DNA of 64,000 bases from assembly GCA_014529385.2 (NCBI GenBank), contig CM043966.1:110342808-110406807 (forward strand), read 5' to 3'. Numbering within the stretch: position 1 is the stretch's first letter; every line of letters begins with the position of its first letter. Origin of the DNA: Adiantum capillus-veneris (Eukaryota > Streptophyta > Polypodiopsida > Polypodiales > Pteridaceae). The position numbers and the translations under genes are program-made. Positions 35,889 through 47,079 of the stretch are shown piece after piece. The notes beneath the pieces are model-generated. The model did no database searches, was not told where the DNA came from, and worked only from the letters and a program-made list of their open reading frames with translations.

Positions 35889-38800
35889 ATCTTAATATAA
35901 TGCATAGGTGGAACAGTGTGAATCTGAGACCAAACCACTCAGGCTACTAGCTAATAGCTTTGAAATGATAGAGCTATCCTTCACTCCATGTTTCAATGGA
36001 GGCTAGCTTGGACAAGTGGTGGACCTTTGTTTCTCTCTATGTATCAATAGAGTTAGCTTGGACAAGTGGAGGACCTGGAATCGTAACCCCCATGTAAAAA
36101 ATATCATGGACATTTCAAGTGGTGAGAAATATACCCTTTAAGATATACTCCTTATAGGTTGGACAAGGGGTGGACCTTAAACATAGATCTTCTTAACGTA
36201 ATGACATAGAGTGGAAAAGTGGTGAATCTTGAGACCAAAACCACTCATGCTACTAGAGATAATAGGTTGGACAAGTGGTGGACCTTGAATGTAAACTCCC
36301 CAGTATAAAAATATCATGGGTGTAAGGTATTTCAATGGGCTCTTAACATCTTGGAGACATGGTGCAACTTGCTTCTCTTCATGTTTCAATGGAGTTTATC
36401 TGGACACATATTGGAGCATCCTTCTCTCCATGTTTCAATGGACCCTAGCTTGGACAAGTGGTGGACCGTGGTGATCTCCTATGAGTCAATAGAGTTAGCT
36501 TGGACAATGGTGGAACCTTGAACCAAAACCCCCATGTAAAACCTATCATGGTCACTCCAAGTGTGAAAAGAATAACCTTTAAGATATAGCCTTATAGGTT
36601 GGACAAGTGGTGGACCTTAATACCCCAAATATTCTAAATATAATGACATAGAGTGAAAAAGCGGTGAATCTTGAGATAAAACCACTCATGCTACTAGCGA
36701 TAATAGCTTGGACAAGTGGTGGGACCTTGAACGTAAACCCCCATGTTTCAATAGACTTAGCTTCGACAATGTGGAGCATCCGTTTCTCTCCATGTTTCAA
36801 TGGAGCCTAGCTTGGACAAGTGGTCGACCTTTGTTTCTCTCTATGTTTCAATAGAGTTAGCTTGGACAAGTGGTGGAACTTGGAACCAAACCCCCATGTA
36901 AAACCTATCATGGTCACTGCAAGTGGGAAGAAAGAATAACCTTTAAGATGTAGCCTTATAGGTTGGACAAGTGGTGGCCCTTAACACCCACATATTCTTA
37001 ATTAAAGTGGTGAATCTTGAGACCAAACCACTCAGGCTACTAGCAATAATATCTTAGACAAGTGGTGGACCTTGAATGTAAACCCCTTATCTACAAAATA
37101 TCGTGGGTTTAATGTATTTCGATGGATCGTAGCATCTTGGAGACATGGTGCAGCTTGCTTCTCGTAATGTTTCAATGGAGCCTATCTTGGACAAATGGTG
37201 GAGCATCTTTTTCTCCATGTTTCAATGGACCCTAGCTTGGACAAGTGGTGTACCTTTGTTTCTCTCTATGTTTCAATAGAGTTAGCTTGGACAAGTGGTG
37301 GACCTTGGAACAAAATCCCCATGTAAAACCTTTCATGGTCACTCCAAGTGGTAAGAAAGAATAACCTTTAAGATGTAGCCTTATAGGTTGGACAAGTGGT
37401 GGACCTTAGCACCCACATATTATTAATAAAACTGGTGAATCTTGAAACCAAACCACTCAGGCTACTAGCAATAGAATAGCATGGACAAGTGGTGGACCTT
37501 GAATGTAAACCGCTCATCTACGAAATATCGTGGGTTAAGTTTGTCGACGGAGCCTAGCATCTTGGATACATGGTGCAAACTTGCTTCTCCTCATGTTTCA
37601 ATGGAGCCTATCTTGAACAAATGGTGGCACCATCCTCTCTCTCCATTTTTCAATGGAGCCTAGCTTGGACAAGTGGTGGACCTTTGTTTCTCTCTATGTT
37701 TCAATAGAGTTAGCTTGGACAAGTGGTGGACCTTGGAACCAAACCCCATGTAAAACCTATCATCGTCACTCCAAGTGGTAAAGAAAGAATAACCTTTAAG
37801 ATGAGCATTATAGGTTGGACAAGTGGTGGACTTAACACCCACATATTCTTAATTTAATATAAGGACATAGAGTGGAAAAGTGGGAATCTTGAGACCAAAC
37901 CACTCAGATACTACCAATAATAGCTTGGACAAGTGTTGACCTTGAATGTAACCCCCTCATCTACAACATATCGTGATTTTAATGTTTTCGATTGGAGCCT
38001 AGCATCTTGGAGACATGGTGCAGCTTGCTTCTCGTCATGTTTCAATGGAGCCTATCTTGGACAAATGGTGGAGCATCTTTCTCTCCATGTTTCAATGGAG
38101 CTTCGCTTGGACAAGTGGTGGACCTTTGCTTCTCTCTCTGTTTCAATAGAGTTAGCTTGGACAAGTGGTGGAGCTTGGAACCAAACCCCCGTGTAAAACC
38201 TATCATGGTTACTCCAAGTGGTAAGAAAGAATAACCTTTAAGATATAGACTTATCGGTTGGTCAAGTGGTGGACCTTAATACCCACATATTCTTAATATA
38301 ATGACATAGAGTGGAAAAGTGGTGAATCTTGAGTCAAAGCCACTCATGGTACTAGCGATAATAGCTTGGACAAGTATCGGCCCTTGAATGTAAACCCCTC
38401 ATGTACAAATTATCATGGGTTTAAGGTATTTCGATGAAGCCTAGCATCTTGGAGACATGGTGCAGCTTGCTTCTCTTCATTTTTTGATGGAGCCTATCTT
38501 GGAAAAATGGTGGAGCATCCTTCTCTCCATGTTTCAATGGACCCTAGCTTGGACAAGTGGTAGACCTTTGCTTCTCTCTATAATTCAATAGAGTTTGCTT
38601 GGACAAGTGGTGGACCTTGGAACTCAAACCCCCATGTAAAACCTATCATGGTCACTCTAAGTGGTGAGAAATAATAACCTTTAAAATATAGCCTTATAGG
38701 TTGGACAAGTGGTGGACCTTAACACCCAAACATTCTTAATATAATGACATAGAGTGGAAAAGTGGTGAATCTTGAGACAAAACCACTCATGCTACTAGCG

Positions 38801-41433
38801 ATAATAGCTTGGACAAGTGGTGGAACTTGAACGTAAACCCCCCATGTTTCAATAGACTTAGCTTCGGCAAATAGTGGAGCATCGTTCTCTCCATCTTTCA
38901 ATGGAGCCTAGCTTGGAAAAGTAGTGGACCTTTGTTTCTCTCTAGGTTTCAATAGAGTTAGCTTGGAGAAGTGGTGGACCTTGGAACCAAACCCCCATGT
39001 AAAACCTATCATGTTCACTCCGAGTGGTGAGAAAGAATAACCTTAATGATATATCCTTATAGGTTGGACAAGTGGTGGACCTTAACACCCAGATATTCTT
39101 AATATAATGGCAAAGAGTGGAAAAGTGGTGAATCTTGAGAGCAAACTACTCATGCTACTAGCGATAATAGGTTGGACAAGTGGTGGACCTTGAATGTAAA
39201 CCCCCCATCTACGAAATATCATGGGTTTAAGGTATTTAGATGGAGCCTAGCATCTTGGAGATGTGGTGCACCTTGCTTCTCTTTATGTTTCAATGGAGCC
39301 TATCTTGGACAAATGTTGGAGCATCCTTCTCTCCATGTTTCAATGGACCCTAGCTTGCACAAGTGGTGGACCTTTGCTTCTCTCTATGTTTCAATAGAGT
39401 TAGCTTGGACAAGTGGTGGACCTTGGAACCAAACCGCAATGTAAAACCTATCATGGTCACTCCAAGTCGTGAGAAAGAATAACCTTTAAGATATAGCCTT
39501 ATAGGTTGGACAAGTGGTGGACCTTAACACCCAGATATCCTTAATATAATGACATAGAGTGATAAAGTGGTGAATCTTGAGACAAAACCACTCATGATAC
39601 TAGCGGTAATAGCTTGGACAAGTGGTGGACCTTGAACGTAAACCCCCCATGTTTCAATAGAGTTAGCTTCAAGAATTGATGGAGCATCCTTCTCTCCATG
39701 TTTCAATGGAGCCTAGCTTAGACAAGTGGTGGACCTTTGCTTCTCTCTATAATTCAATAGAGTTAGCTTGGACAAGTGGTGGAACTTGAAACCAAACCCC
39801 CATGTGAAACCTATCATGGTCACTCCAAGTGGTAAGAAAGAATAACCTTTAAGATGTAGCCTTATAAGTTGTACAAGTGCTGGACCTTAACACCCACATC
39901 TTCTTAATATAATGACATAGAGTGGAAAAGTGGTGAATCTTGAGACCAAACCACTCAGGCTACTACCAATAATAGCTTGGACAAGTGTTGGACCTTGAAT
40001 GTAAACCCCTCATCTACGACATATCATGGGTTTAATGTTTTTCGATGGAGCCTAGCATCTTGGAGACATGGTGCAGCTTGCTTCTCGTCATGTTTCAATG
40101 GAGCCTATCTTGGACAAATGGTGGAGCATCCTTCTCTCCATGTTTCAATGAAGCCTAGCTTGGACAAGTGGAGGACCTTTGCTTCTCTCTCTGTTTCAAT
40201 AGAGTTATCTTGGACAAGTGGTGGAGCTTGGAAGCAAACACCCATATAAAACCTATCATGGTCACTCCAAGTGGTAAGAAAGAATAACCTTTAAGATATA
40301 GACTTATAGGTTGGACAAGTGGTGGACCTTGAATGTAAACCCCGCATCTACGAAATATGGTGGGTTTAAGGTATTTAGATGGACCCTAGCATCTTGGAGA
40401 CATGGTGCACCTTGCTTCTCTTCATGTTTCAATGGAGCCTATCTTGGACAAATGGTGGAGCATCCTTCTCTCCATGTTTCAATGGACCCTAGCTTGGACA
40501 AGTGGTGTACCTTTGCTTCTCTCTATGTTTCAATAGAGTTAGCTTGGACAAGTGGTGGACCTTGGAACCAAACCCCAATGTAAAACCTACCATGGTCACT
40601 CCAAGTCGTGAGAAAGAATAACCTTTAAGATATAGTCTTATAGGTTGGACAAGTGGTGGACCTTAACACCCAAATATTCTTAACATAATGACATAGAGTA
40701 AAAAAGTGGTGAATCTTGAGACAAAACTACTCATGCTACTAGCGGTAATAGCTTTGAAAAGTGGTGGACCTTGAATGTAAACCCCCCATGTTTCAATAGA
40801 GTTAGCTTCGACAAATGGTGGAGCATCCTTCTCTCCATGTTTCAATGGAGCCTAGCTTGAACAAGTGGTGGACCTTTGCTTCTCTCTATGATTCAATATA
40901 GTTAGCGTGGACAAGTGGTGGACCTTGGAACCAAACCCCCATGTAAAACCTATCATGGTCACTCCAAGTGGTACGAAAGAATAACCTTTAAGATGTAGCC
41001 TTATAGGTTGGACAAGTGGTGGACCTTAACACCCACATATTCTTAATATAATGACATAGAGTGGAAAAGTGGTGAATCTTGAGACCAAACCACTCAGGCT
41101 ACTACCAATAATAGCTTGGACAAGTGTTGGACCTGGAATGTAAACCCCTCATCTACGACATATCATGGGTTTAATGTTTTTCGTTGGAGCCTAGCATCTT
41201 GGAGACATGGTGCATCTGGCTTCTCGTCATGTTTCAATGGAGCCTATCTTGGACAAATGGTGGAGCATCCTTCTCTCCATGTTTCAATGGAGCCTAGCTT
41301 GGACAAGTGGTGGAACTTTGCTCCTCTCTCTGTTTCAATAGAGTTAGCTTGGACAAGTGGTGGAGCTTGGAACCAAACCCCCATATAAAACCTATCATGG
41401 TCACTCAATGTTGTAAGAAAGAATAACCTTTAA
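35889..41433 (-). repeat. Higher-order satellite array, right arm, inner part
   Basis: Same repeat as 7860-14884 in the opposite orientation (TAGCTTGGACAAGTGGTGGA on the plus strand). Unit starts at 39172, 39977, 40311 and 41116 show an 805-bp spacing twice, that is, one 442-bp unit plus one shortened 363-bp unit. No gene is present. The array stops exactly at a TTAA where piggyBac is inserted. Confidence 0.92.
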
Positions 41434-41861
41434 CACTAGGTTGGTAACCGGACAGTTTTATGTCCTAGGACAGTTTTATGTCCTTTTAACTGGAGAAGTT
41501 CGACAAATTAATTCTAGAAATTCAAGTTAGATAACATAGATTGACCAATTGGGGTAGGTGAGGACAAACTTGAAAAAAACTTGGAATTTTTTTCAACATT
41601 GTTGCATGCCTTCTAATTTGAGTAATTAAGCAACTATCCAATCCAAGCATGGAAAATTGCATGCAACAGCCACCTTCCAATTGAGTGTCGTGCCTCCCCA
41701 AAAGCTCAAATTCATGCATGGGGGCTCCATATCGGGGAGAATTGAGGCCCGTAGGATCTTGCCTAGATCCAAGGGCTCCAAATGAAAGCCCCAACTCAAG
41801 CAATTGGGGTAGGGCAGCGTGAGGAGAGCCAAAAATCCGAGAAACAGAGGCCGAGGAACGG

Positions 41862-44477
41862 GTGCAGGGATCAAATTTTTATGCGCCCATGGAGCTCAAT
41901 CAAAGGCGCTACTCACCTGCAGAGGTAGGCTGCAACCGTGCTGGACGCTCCTCTGAGTTTCTCGCGGCCCAAGAAGGTGCCCTGCTACAAGTACCCGCGG
42001 CTTGGTTTGGGGCTTCTTGGGCACAACAAGAATTTGGGGATAATCATGCTGAGGTGTTCTTCTTTGGGGTGATACACAAGTACCATACAAAAACTCAAAA
42101 ATTTGCATGTCAGTTTGAGGGGGATCCAAAGTCCTATGCTGCAAATTGGAATGGCATCTGCGAGTACCTTGTTCAAAGCTCCCTGAATCTCACTTCTCCT
42201 CGGAAAATAAGCAAGGTAAACCATGCAAGTACCCCTGTTTCTTCCACATATGAAATTGGTCAATCTAGTCATGCACCTATGGTTGAAATGTGGAGGAAGC
42301 TTGCTGAGGATGCATTGAGGGAGGGAAGCCATTCCTACCATCTTGAAGAGGATACTCCTCTTAGCAGTCCTGATTTTGAAAGCACTCCGGTGGAGGCCAC
42401 ACCGATTGCAAAGCAGCGTGGAAGGCCACCCAAACCACGAAAACGGGGTAGACCCAAGGGCTGTAGCACGCTTACAAGTGATGATGCCTCAGGACCATCA
42501 CCCGAATTTAGCAAATATAGTGGCCGAAATGGTGGCCGACCTCGTAGACATAAACTACCGCATGCAGGAGGTAGAGCTAGTCCCTCACCTAGCCCATTTG
42601 ATGTAGTTGATGACGAGGAAAGCAATGATGAGCATGCATCGGAGGGTGAGGGGGTTGAAGGTGGTGATGATGAGGCCTTGGAGGCAGAAGGGCCGGTACT
42701 TGATGACTCTCCTGAAGCAGATAATGACTTTGTTGATGTTATTCCTCCAGAATGGCATAGTGGTGATGGCCTTGAGCAAGAGCCCCATGGAACATTTAGG
42801 ACTATCCCTCCCTTCAATGGAGTCCATGGACCCGATTTGGGTCATTTACCTCGTGAGTTTTGTGAATTTCATTTGTTTTTGATGTTGTTTCCACTAGATC
42901 TCATTGATCACATTGTAAGTGAAACAAACACGTATGCGGAAAAAGAGAGGAGAAGGTGTGGGAGCTTGCATGACTCCATGCGTAGGTGGGTTCCTATTGA
43001 TCGTCACTCTTTTATGCGTTTCATGGGCATAGCATTGGGCATGGCACTTCACTACATGCCTTCCAAGAAACACTATTGGAAGGATGATGTGGTAGGCTCA
43101 CTCTTGTTTCCTAACTTTGGTGAGAAGATGAGCCAAACCACATTTCAGCAAATTAAACGGTTCCTCCACTTACGAGACAATGCACAAAGGCCACCTCGTG
43201 GATGTAGAGAGCACAAGTTGTGGCAATTAATTGATTTGGAGGAGAGGCTGAATTACACTTTTCAAAAGCATTACAATGTAGGCAAGTGTGTCACTGTTGA
43301 TGAGTGCATAATTCCCTCTAAATGCAAATTGAACCCATGTAGGGTTTACAATCCAAATAAGCCTCATACGTTTGGCATACAGGTATGGAACCTATGTGAT
43401 TCATCAACGGGGTATAATCATGCATTTCAAATCTATGATAAATTGCCATGCCCAGAATTGTCTTTTCATGCAGTTGCAAATTTGGTAAAATCCCTTCCAA
43501 GGAAGGGTCATCATGTGTTTTTTGACAGGTTTTTTACCCCCGTTAAGCTTCTTGAGCACTTGCTTCATGAAGGCCAAGGTGGTACAGGTACTTATGTAGC
43601 AAATAGAAAGTACTTCCCACATGCAAAGATGCTACATTTGGGTAAGCAAGCACGAGGTGCTTGCCGGTTTGCATATTGCAAGAAGCAAGGTGTCCTTGCT
43701 TGCACATGGATGGACAAGAAAGAAATTTTTTTTGCTTCTAATTGTTATGGAATGCATAAAGGTGAGGTAAAGCGCTTGATGAGTGATGGAAAGAGGAGGG
43801 AGGTTGTATGTCTTGATGTTGTGGTGCAATACAATGCATGTAAGGCTGGCTGTGACACATTTGATAGTATGGTTCTTGGGAGTGGTTATAGCTTGCAAAG
43901 TACAATGCATGGTTTTAAGTGGTGGCATGCAGGTTTTTGGGGTCTCATGGATTCCGTCTTCACAAATTGTTGGATCATTTGGAAAGACCTCTATGGCAAG
44001 AGGGATGTATTCAGGTTTGAGTTTATGCTACATATGCATGAGCAGCTGGTAAATAATGCTTTTCGGCTGTATGTGTGTAAGCGACCGGTGATAGAGGATG
44101 CATACAATGGCCATTTTCCCATTCGTTTGCATGATACAACAAGTAGGTATTGTGTGGTATGCTCCGCAAAACGGAAGAAGCTTTTGTCTGAGCACAAAGA
44201 AGTGCAGGGCTCGAAACCGTCCCGCACTATTTGGGGATGTGGTAAGTGTAAGAAGGTAATGTGTGCTGATCCTTGCTTCAAGGACTACCATGCAAGGGTA
44301 GTTGTTGATTTTCTCTTTGATGGTCGCTCGAGAGTCACTAGACGACGAGACTCCATCTTATGTAAGTCTTTTAGCATTCTTCATGGTCTAGTGACTGTTG
44401 TCATACTTGCATGGCTTAGGCCTAGTTTCTCATACTCTCTAACTTCTGTTTTTGCAGGACATGCAGGGTTTGGCTGA
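41862..44477 (+). CDS. piggyBac (DDE_Tnp_1_7-type) transposase
   Basis: The frame is open for 871 codons. AT-hook-like segments (KQRGRPPKPRKRGRPKG, GRNGGRPRRHK) and an acidic linker come first. The DDE core follows, with its three Asp residues in CVTVDECIIPSKCK ... GIQVWNLCDSSTGY, HHVFFDRFFTPVKLLEH and YNACKAGCDTFDSM. A cysteine-rich C-terminal domain (YCVVC ... WGCGKCKKVMCADPCFKDYH) matches the zinc-binding tail that recognises the ends. An alternative start is the ATG at 41889. A likely intron begins at CTTAT|GTAAGT (about 44360) and ends at TTTTTGCAG|GACATGC (44458); joining makes TGA right after ...RRRDSIL, so the true end is probably just beyond the zinc domain. No frameshift is seen; it could be active. 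Confidence 0.93.
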   Translation: MQGSNFYAPMELNQRRYSPAEVGCNRAGRSSEFLAAQEGALLQVPAAWFGASWAQQEFGDNHAEVFFFGVIHKYHTKTQKFACQFEGDPKSYAANWNGICEYLVQSSLNLTSPRKISKVNHASTPVSSTYEIGQSSHAPMVEMWRKLAEDALREGSHSYHLEEDTPLSSPDFESTPVEATPIAKQRGRPPKPRKRGRPKGCSTLTSDDASGPSPEFSKYSGRNGGRPRRHKLPHAGGRASPSPSPFDVVDDEESNDEHASEGEGVEGGDDEALEAEGPVLDDSPEADNDFVDVIPPEWHSGDGLEQEPHGTFRTIPPFNGVHGPDLGHLPREFCEFHLFLMLFPLDLIDHIVSETNTYAEKERRRCGSLHDSMRRWVPIDRHSFMRFMGIALGMALHYMPSKKHYWKDDVVGSLLFPNFGEKMSQTTFQQIKRFLHLRDNAQRPPRGCREHKLWQLIDLEERLNYTFQKHYNVGKCVTVDECIIPSKCKLNPCRVYNPNKPHTFGIQVWNLCDSSTGYNHAFQIYDKLPCPELSFHAVANLVKSLPRKGHHVFFDRFFTPVKLLEHLLHEGQGGTGTYVANRKYFPHAKMLHLGKQARGACRFAYCKKQGVLACTWMDKKEIFFASNCYGMHKGEVKRLMSDGKRREVVCLDVVVQYNACKAGCDTFDSMVLGSGYSLQSTMHGFKWWHAGFWGLMDSVFTNCWIIWKDLYGKRDVFRFEFMLHMHEQLVNNAFRLYVCKRPVIEDAYNGHFPIRLHDTTSRYCVVCSAKRKKLLSEHKEVQGSKPSRTIWGCGKCKKVMCADPCFKDYHARVVVDFLFDGRSRVTRRRDSILCKSFSILHGLVTVVILAWLRPSFSYSLTSVFAGHAGFG

Positions 44478-45600
44478 TAGATTCTACCCGATGGATGGTT
44501 CTTTTTGCTGGTTTACTGGTTTTTTGCTGGTGACAGATGGCTGCTGGTTTTTCTGGTTTTTCTTTGCTGATGGCTTGTCCCTTTTGCTAGTCCTTCTGGC
44601 TGCTGGTTTTTCCCTTTGATGATGGTAGGTTTTTACATTTGCTGTTGGTTTTTCCCTTTGCTGTTGGTCTGACATGGGCTGCCCTTATTTTGAGCTTATG
44701 GTCTGTTTCTTTGGTTGCACAGTCTTATGGAAGGCAATATGGTTTCATGTGATATTTTGGCACGATCTTTTGTTGCGGTATTATGGTTGTCTATGGTTTC
44801 GGTTATGACATATGCCTTTGGTTATGGCTATGTGAACTTGTCTATGGTTATGGGTTGCCTTTGGTTATCGTTATGTGAACTTGACGCAATGGTGTTATGG
44901 TTCCAAGTTTATGGTGCCTATTGGCTACACATCTTGCCGGTTATGTAAGTTGTTTAACTCCACTTTTGGTCTTCTTATGTCAAGAACTTCTATATGGTTG
45001 CCACCTAGCCGATTGTGTTGTTGCCAGGGATTGGGGATTGGGGTAAGAGAATGTGCCTTTTGTTATGGTTTTGGTGATGTGCCTTGTGGCAAGGACAAGT
45101 TTAAGTGGTTGTTTTGGTCATGGGCCACTTTATGGTTATGGCAAGTGCTCAATTATGGATATGGAAATCTTTATATCTTGGTCTTTTTATGGCATATGTG
45201 TTTGTGGCAATTATGGATAGAGATGTTCTTGTGCCAAGTTATGTTTATGGTTTTTGCTAGGTTATGTTTACGGTTTTATTTGTTGCTTATGGTTATGGCA
45301 AGGGCCCAATTATGATTATGGAAATTGCACAAGTTGTGAGGTCCATTCTTGTTTTTTGATGGTTATGGTTTTATACTTCATGGTAGTGTCTCGCCAGGGT
45401 TTTGTCTTGTTACAATTTGCAATCTCCCCAGGGTTTTGGCTGGCCAAGGTTTGTTGTCTCGCCAGGCCAGGGTTTGCAATCTCGCAAGGGTTCAATCTTG
45501 CCAGGGTTTTTGTCTCCAGGTTATGGGTTGTGAATTGCCAGGTTATGGGTTGTGTTCGCGTTTTGTCACTTATAATAGCGGTTCTAAAATAGCCCAACTT
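44478..45600 (+). repeat. Low-complexity degenerate tandem repeats inside piggyBac
   Basis: Three simple families follow one another: GCTGGTTTTTCCCTTTGCTG-like repeats (44490-44680), TTATGGTTATGG-like repeats (44720-45380), and CTCGCCAGGGTTTTGT-like repeats (45385-45560). None has a steady open frame. Confidence 0.7.
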
Positions 45601-47040
45601 TGTTAGGGTTTGTGCTGCTTGTTGATAATACTCCACTGGAGGGACTTGATGTGGTTTATGTACGGAAGGGTGTGCATGAGCCCTTTGACAAATGCTTGCT
45701 AGGGTTTGTGGTCTTATGATTTATGAAAGTGCTTTTATTAGGTACAAAGTCTGTTTGCTTAGTGTTCTCTATCTTACCAAAATTTTGTGATCCTTCTCGG
45801 TCTTCTTGGTGTTTTTAATCGCGCCAAGCATTTTACATCTTGCCAAGTATTTTTGACATGATGTTGTGGATGGCTTATGGTCTTGTGAACATGTGGTAGC
45901 TCCTGTCTCATGAAGCTTATGGTATCACTAATGGGTTTTAGAATATGTTTGTCTTGAAACATGGAATAGCAACATGTGCCATGATATGATTATGATGGCA
46001 TTATTGCCTTGTTATGGTTATAACTATGCTAGAATAGCACTTGTGATTTTAAAGATGTCCAAATGCTTATAGTTTATGGCTATCCTTTTGGCCAATGTAC
46101 ATATGGATCTCTTTCACATGGTTGTATGGTTTTTCTCATTAGGTCTATCTATCATTGTGGGAGGCTATGGTCATTGTAACTTATATTCATTGAATAGTAG
46201 TATGTGCAAGTCTTTTCAAATGTGGTTATGATGACCAATGTAATATGCATATTAGGTTTGAAGAATTGTTCTTGTTGTAAAGTTAGTGCTTTGACATGTT
46301 ATCTTTTGTCCTTCTAGAGTGGCTCTAATAAGCTTTATATTTGTAGAAAAAAATACATTGTTATAAAATGGTTTCTAATTTCTAATGTGCATAATGTTTT
46401 TTGGTCATCCCTATTCATGGTGCACATGGAAAATTATCATGGAGGACCTTGATTCAAGCTTGCAAATTTGTTCCTCTTCAATATAACTTACTAGTATTAC
46501 AATGTTCTATAGCTGGGAAGAACTTCTCATTCATAATGTCCTTGTCATTATCAATGGAGGATGAAAAGAAGTGACTTTTTTGTCTCAGTGATACCTAGCA
46601 AGAGTCATAGTGCTCATAAAGTGCTTCGTATACTAAATTGAATGATCAATTAGCCATGTGTAACCGTACATGCACTTACACCTCAAACTGTCTAAAAACA
46701 TGCTAATTTCAAGTAAAATGTGAGACTTCTAATAGATTTTTTGAGGTCATAGGTACTCTTCCAGTTGAAATCTATACTATTATAGATTCCTGGAAAAATG
46801 TTGGAATGACTAGCACAATTTTTTTTTAGGAGCACTAAGCTACGCAATAACGGACTTCCCTGTTTTTTGCTGTTTGTAAAAAAGCACTTACTTTGAGGGC
46901 TTAGTTCTTCCATTGGATTACACATTTCAACATCCTTATAATTTTTCCTAAAGCACATGGGTCTTGTGAATACTCTCAATGAAGGGTTTTGTGAATAAAC
47001 ACCTCTTCTAGGAGTTGTTAAGTTTTTCTTGGACCTTGCA
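45601..47040. other. Non-coding part of the piggyBac element
   Basis: AT-rich sequence without a convincing gene, up to the right subterminal motif. It is part of the transposon by position between the two terminal repeats. Confidence 0.6.
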
Positions 47041-47079
47041 AAGGACAGTTTTATGTCCTGTTAGGTTACCAACCTAGTG

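Larger units (their letters stand above)
41434..47079 (+). mobile_element. piggyBac-family DNA transposon, apparently complete
   Basis: It has perfect 16-bp terminal inverted repeats (CACTAGGTTGGTAACC at 41434-41449, its reverse complement at 47064-47079) and a TTAA on each side (41430-41433, 47080-47083). Removing the element and one TTAA restores the satellite sequence. Inside the ends, the hairpin-like motif GGACAGTTTTATGTCC occurs twice on the left (41450-41465, 41468-41483) and once on the right (47043-47058). It carries one transposase gene and about 2.5 kb of non-coding sequence. At 5,646 bp it is about twice the length of the classic insect element. Confidence 0.95.

Noticed and set aside
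42335-42882. Antisense and shifted frames within the piggyBac transposase gene
   Set aside because: They overlap the strongly supported transposase frame and show no domain of their own.
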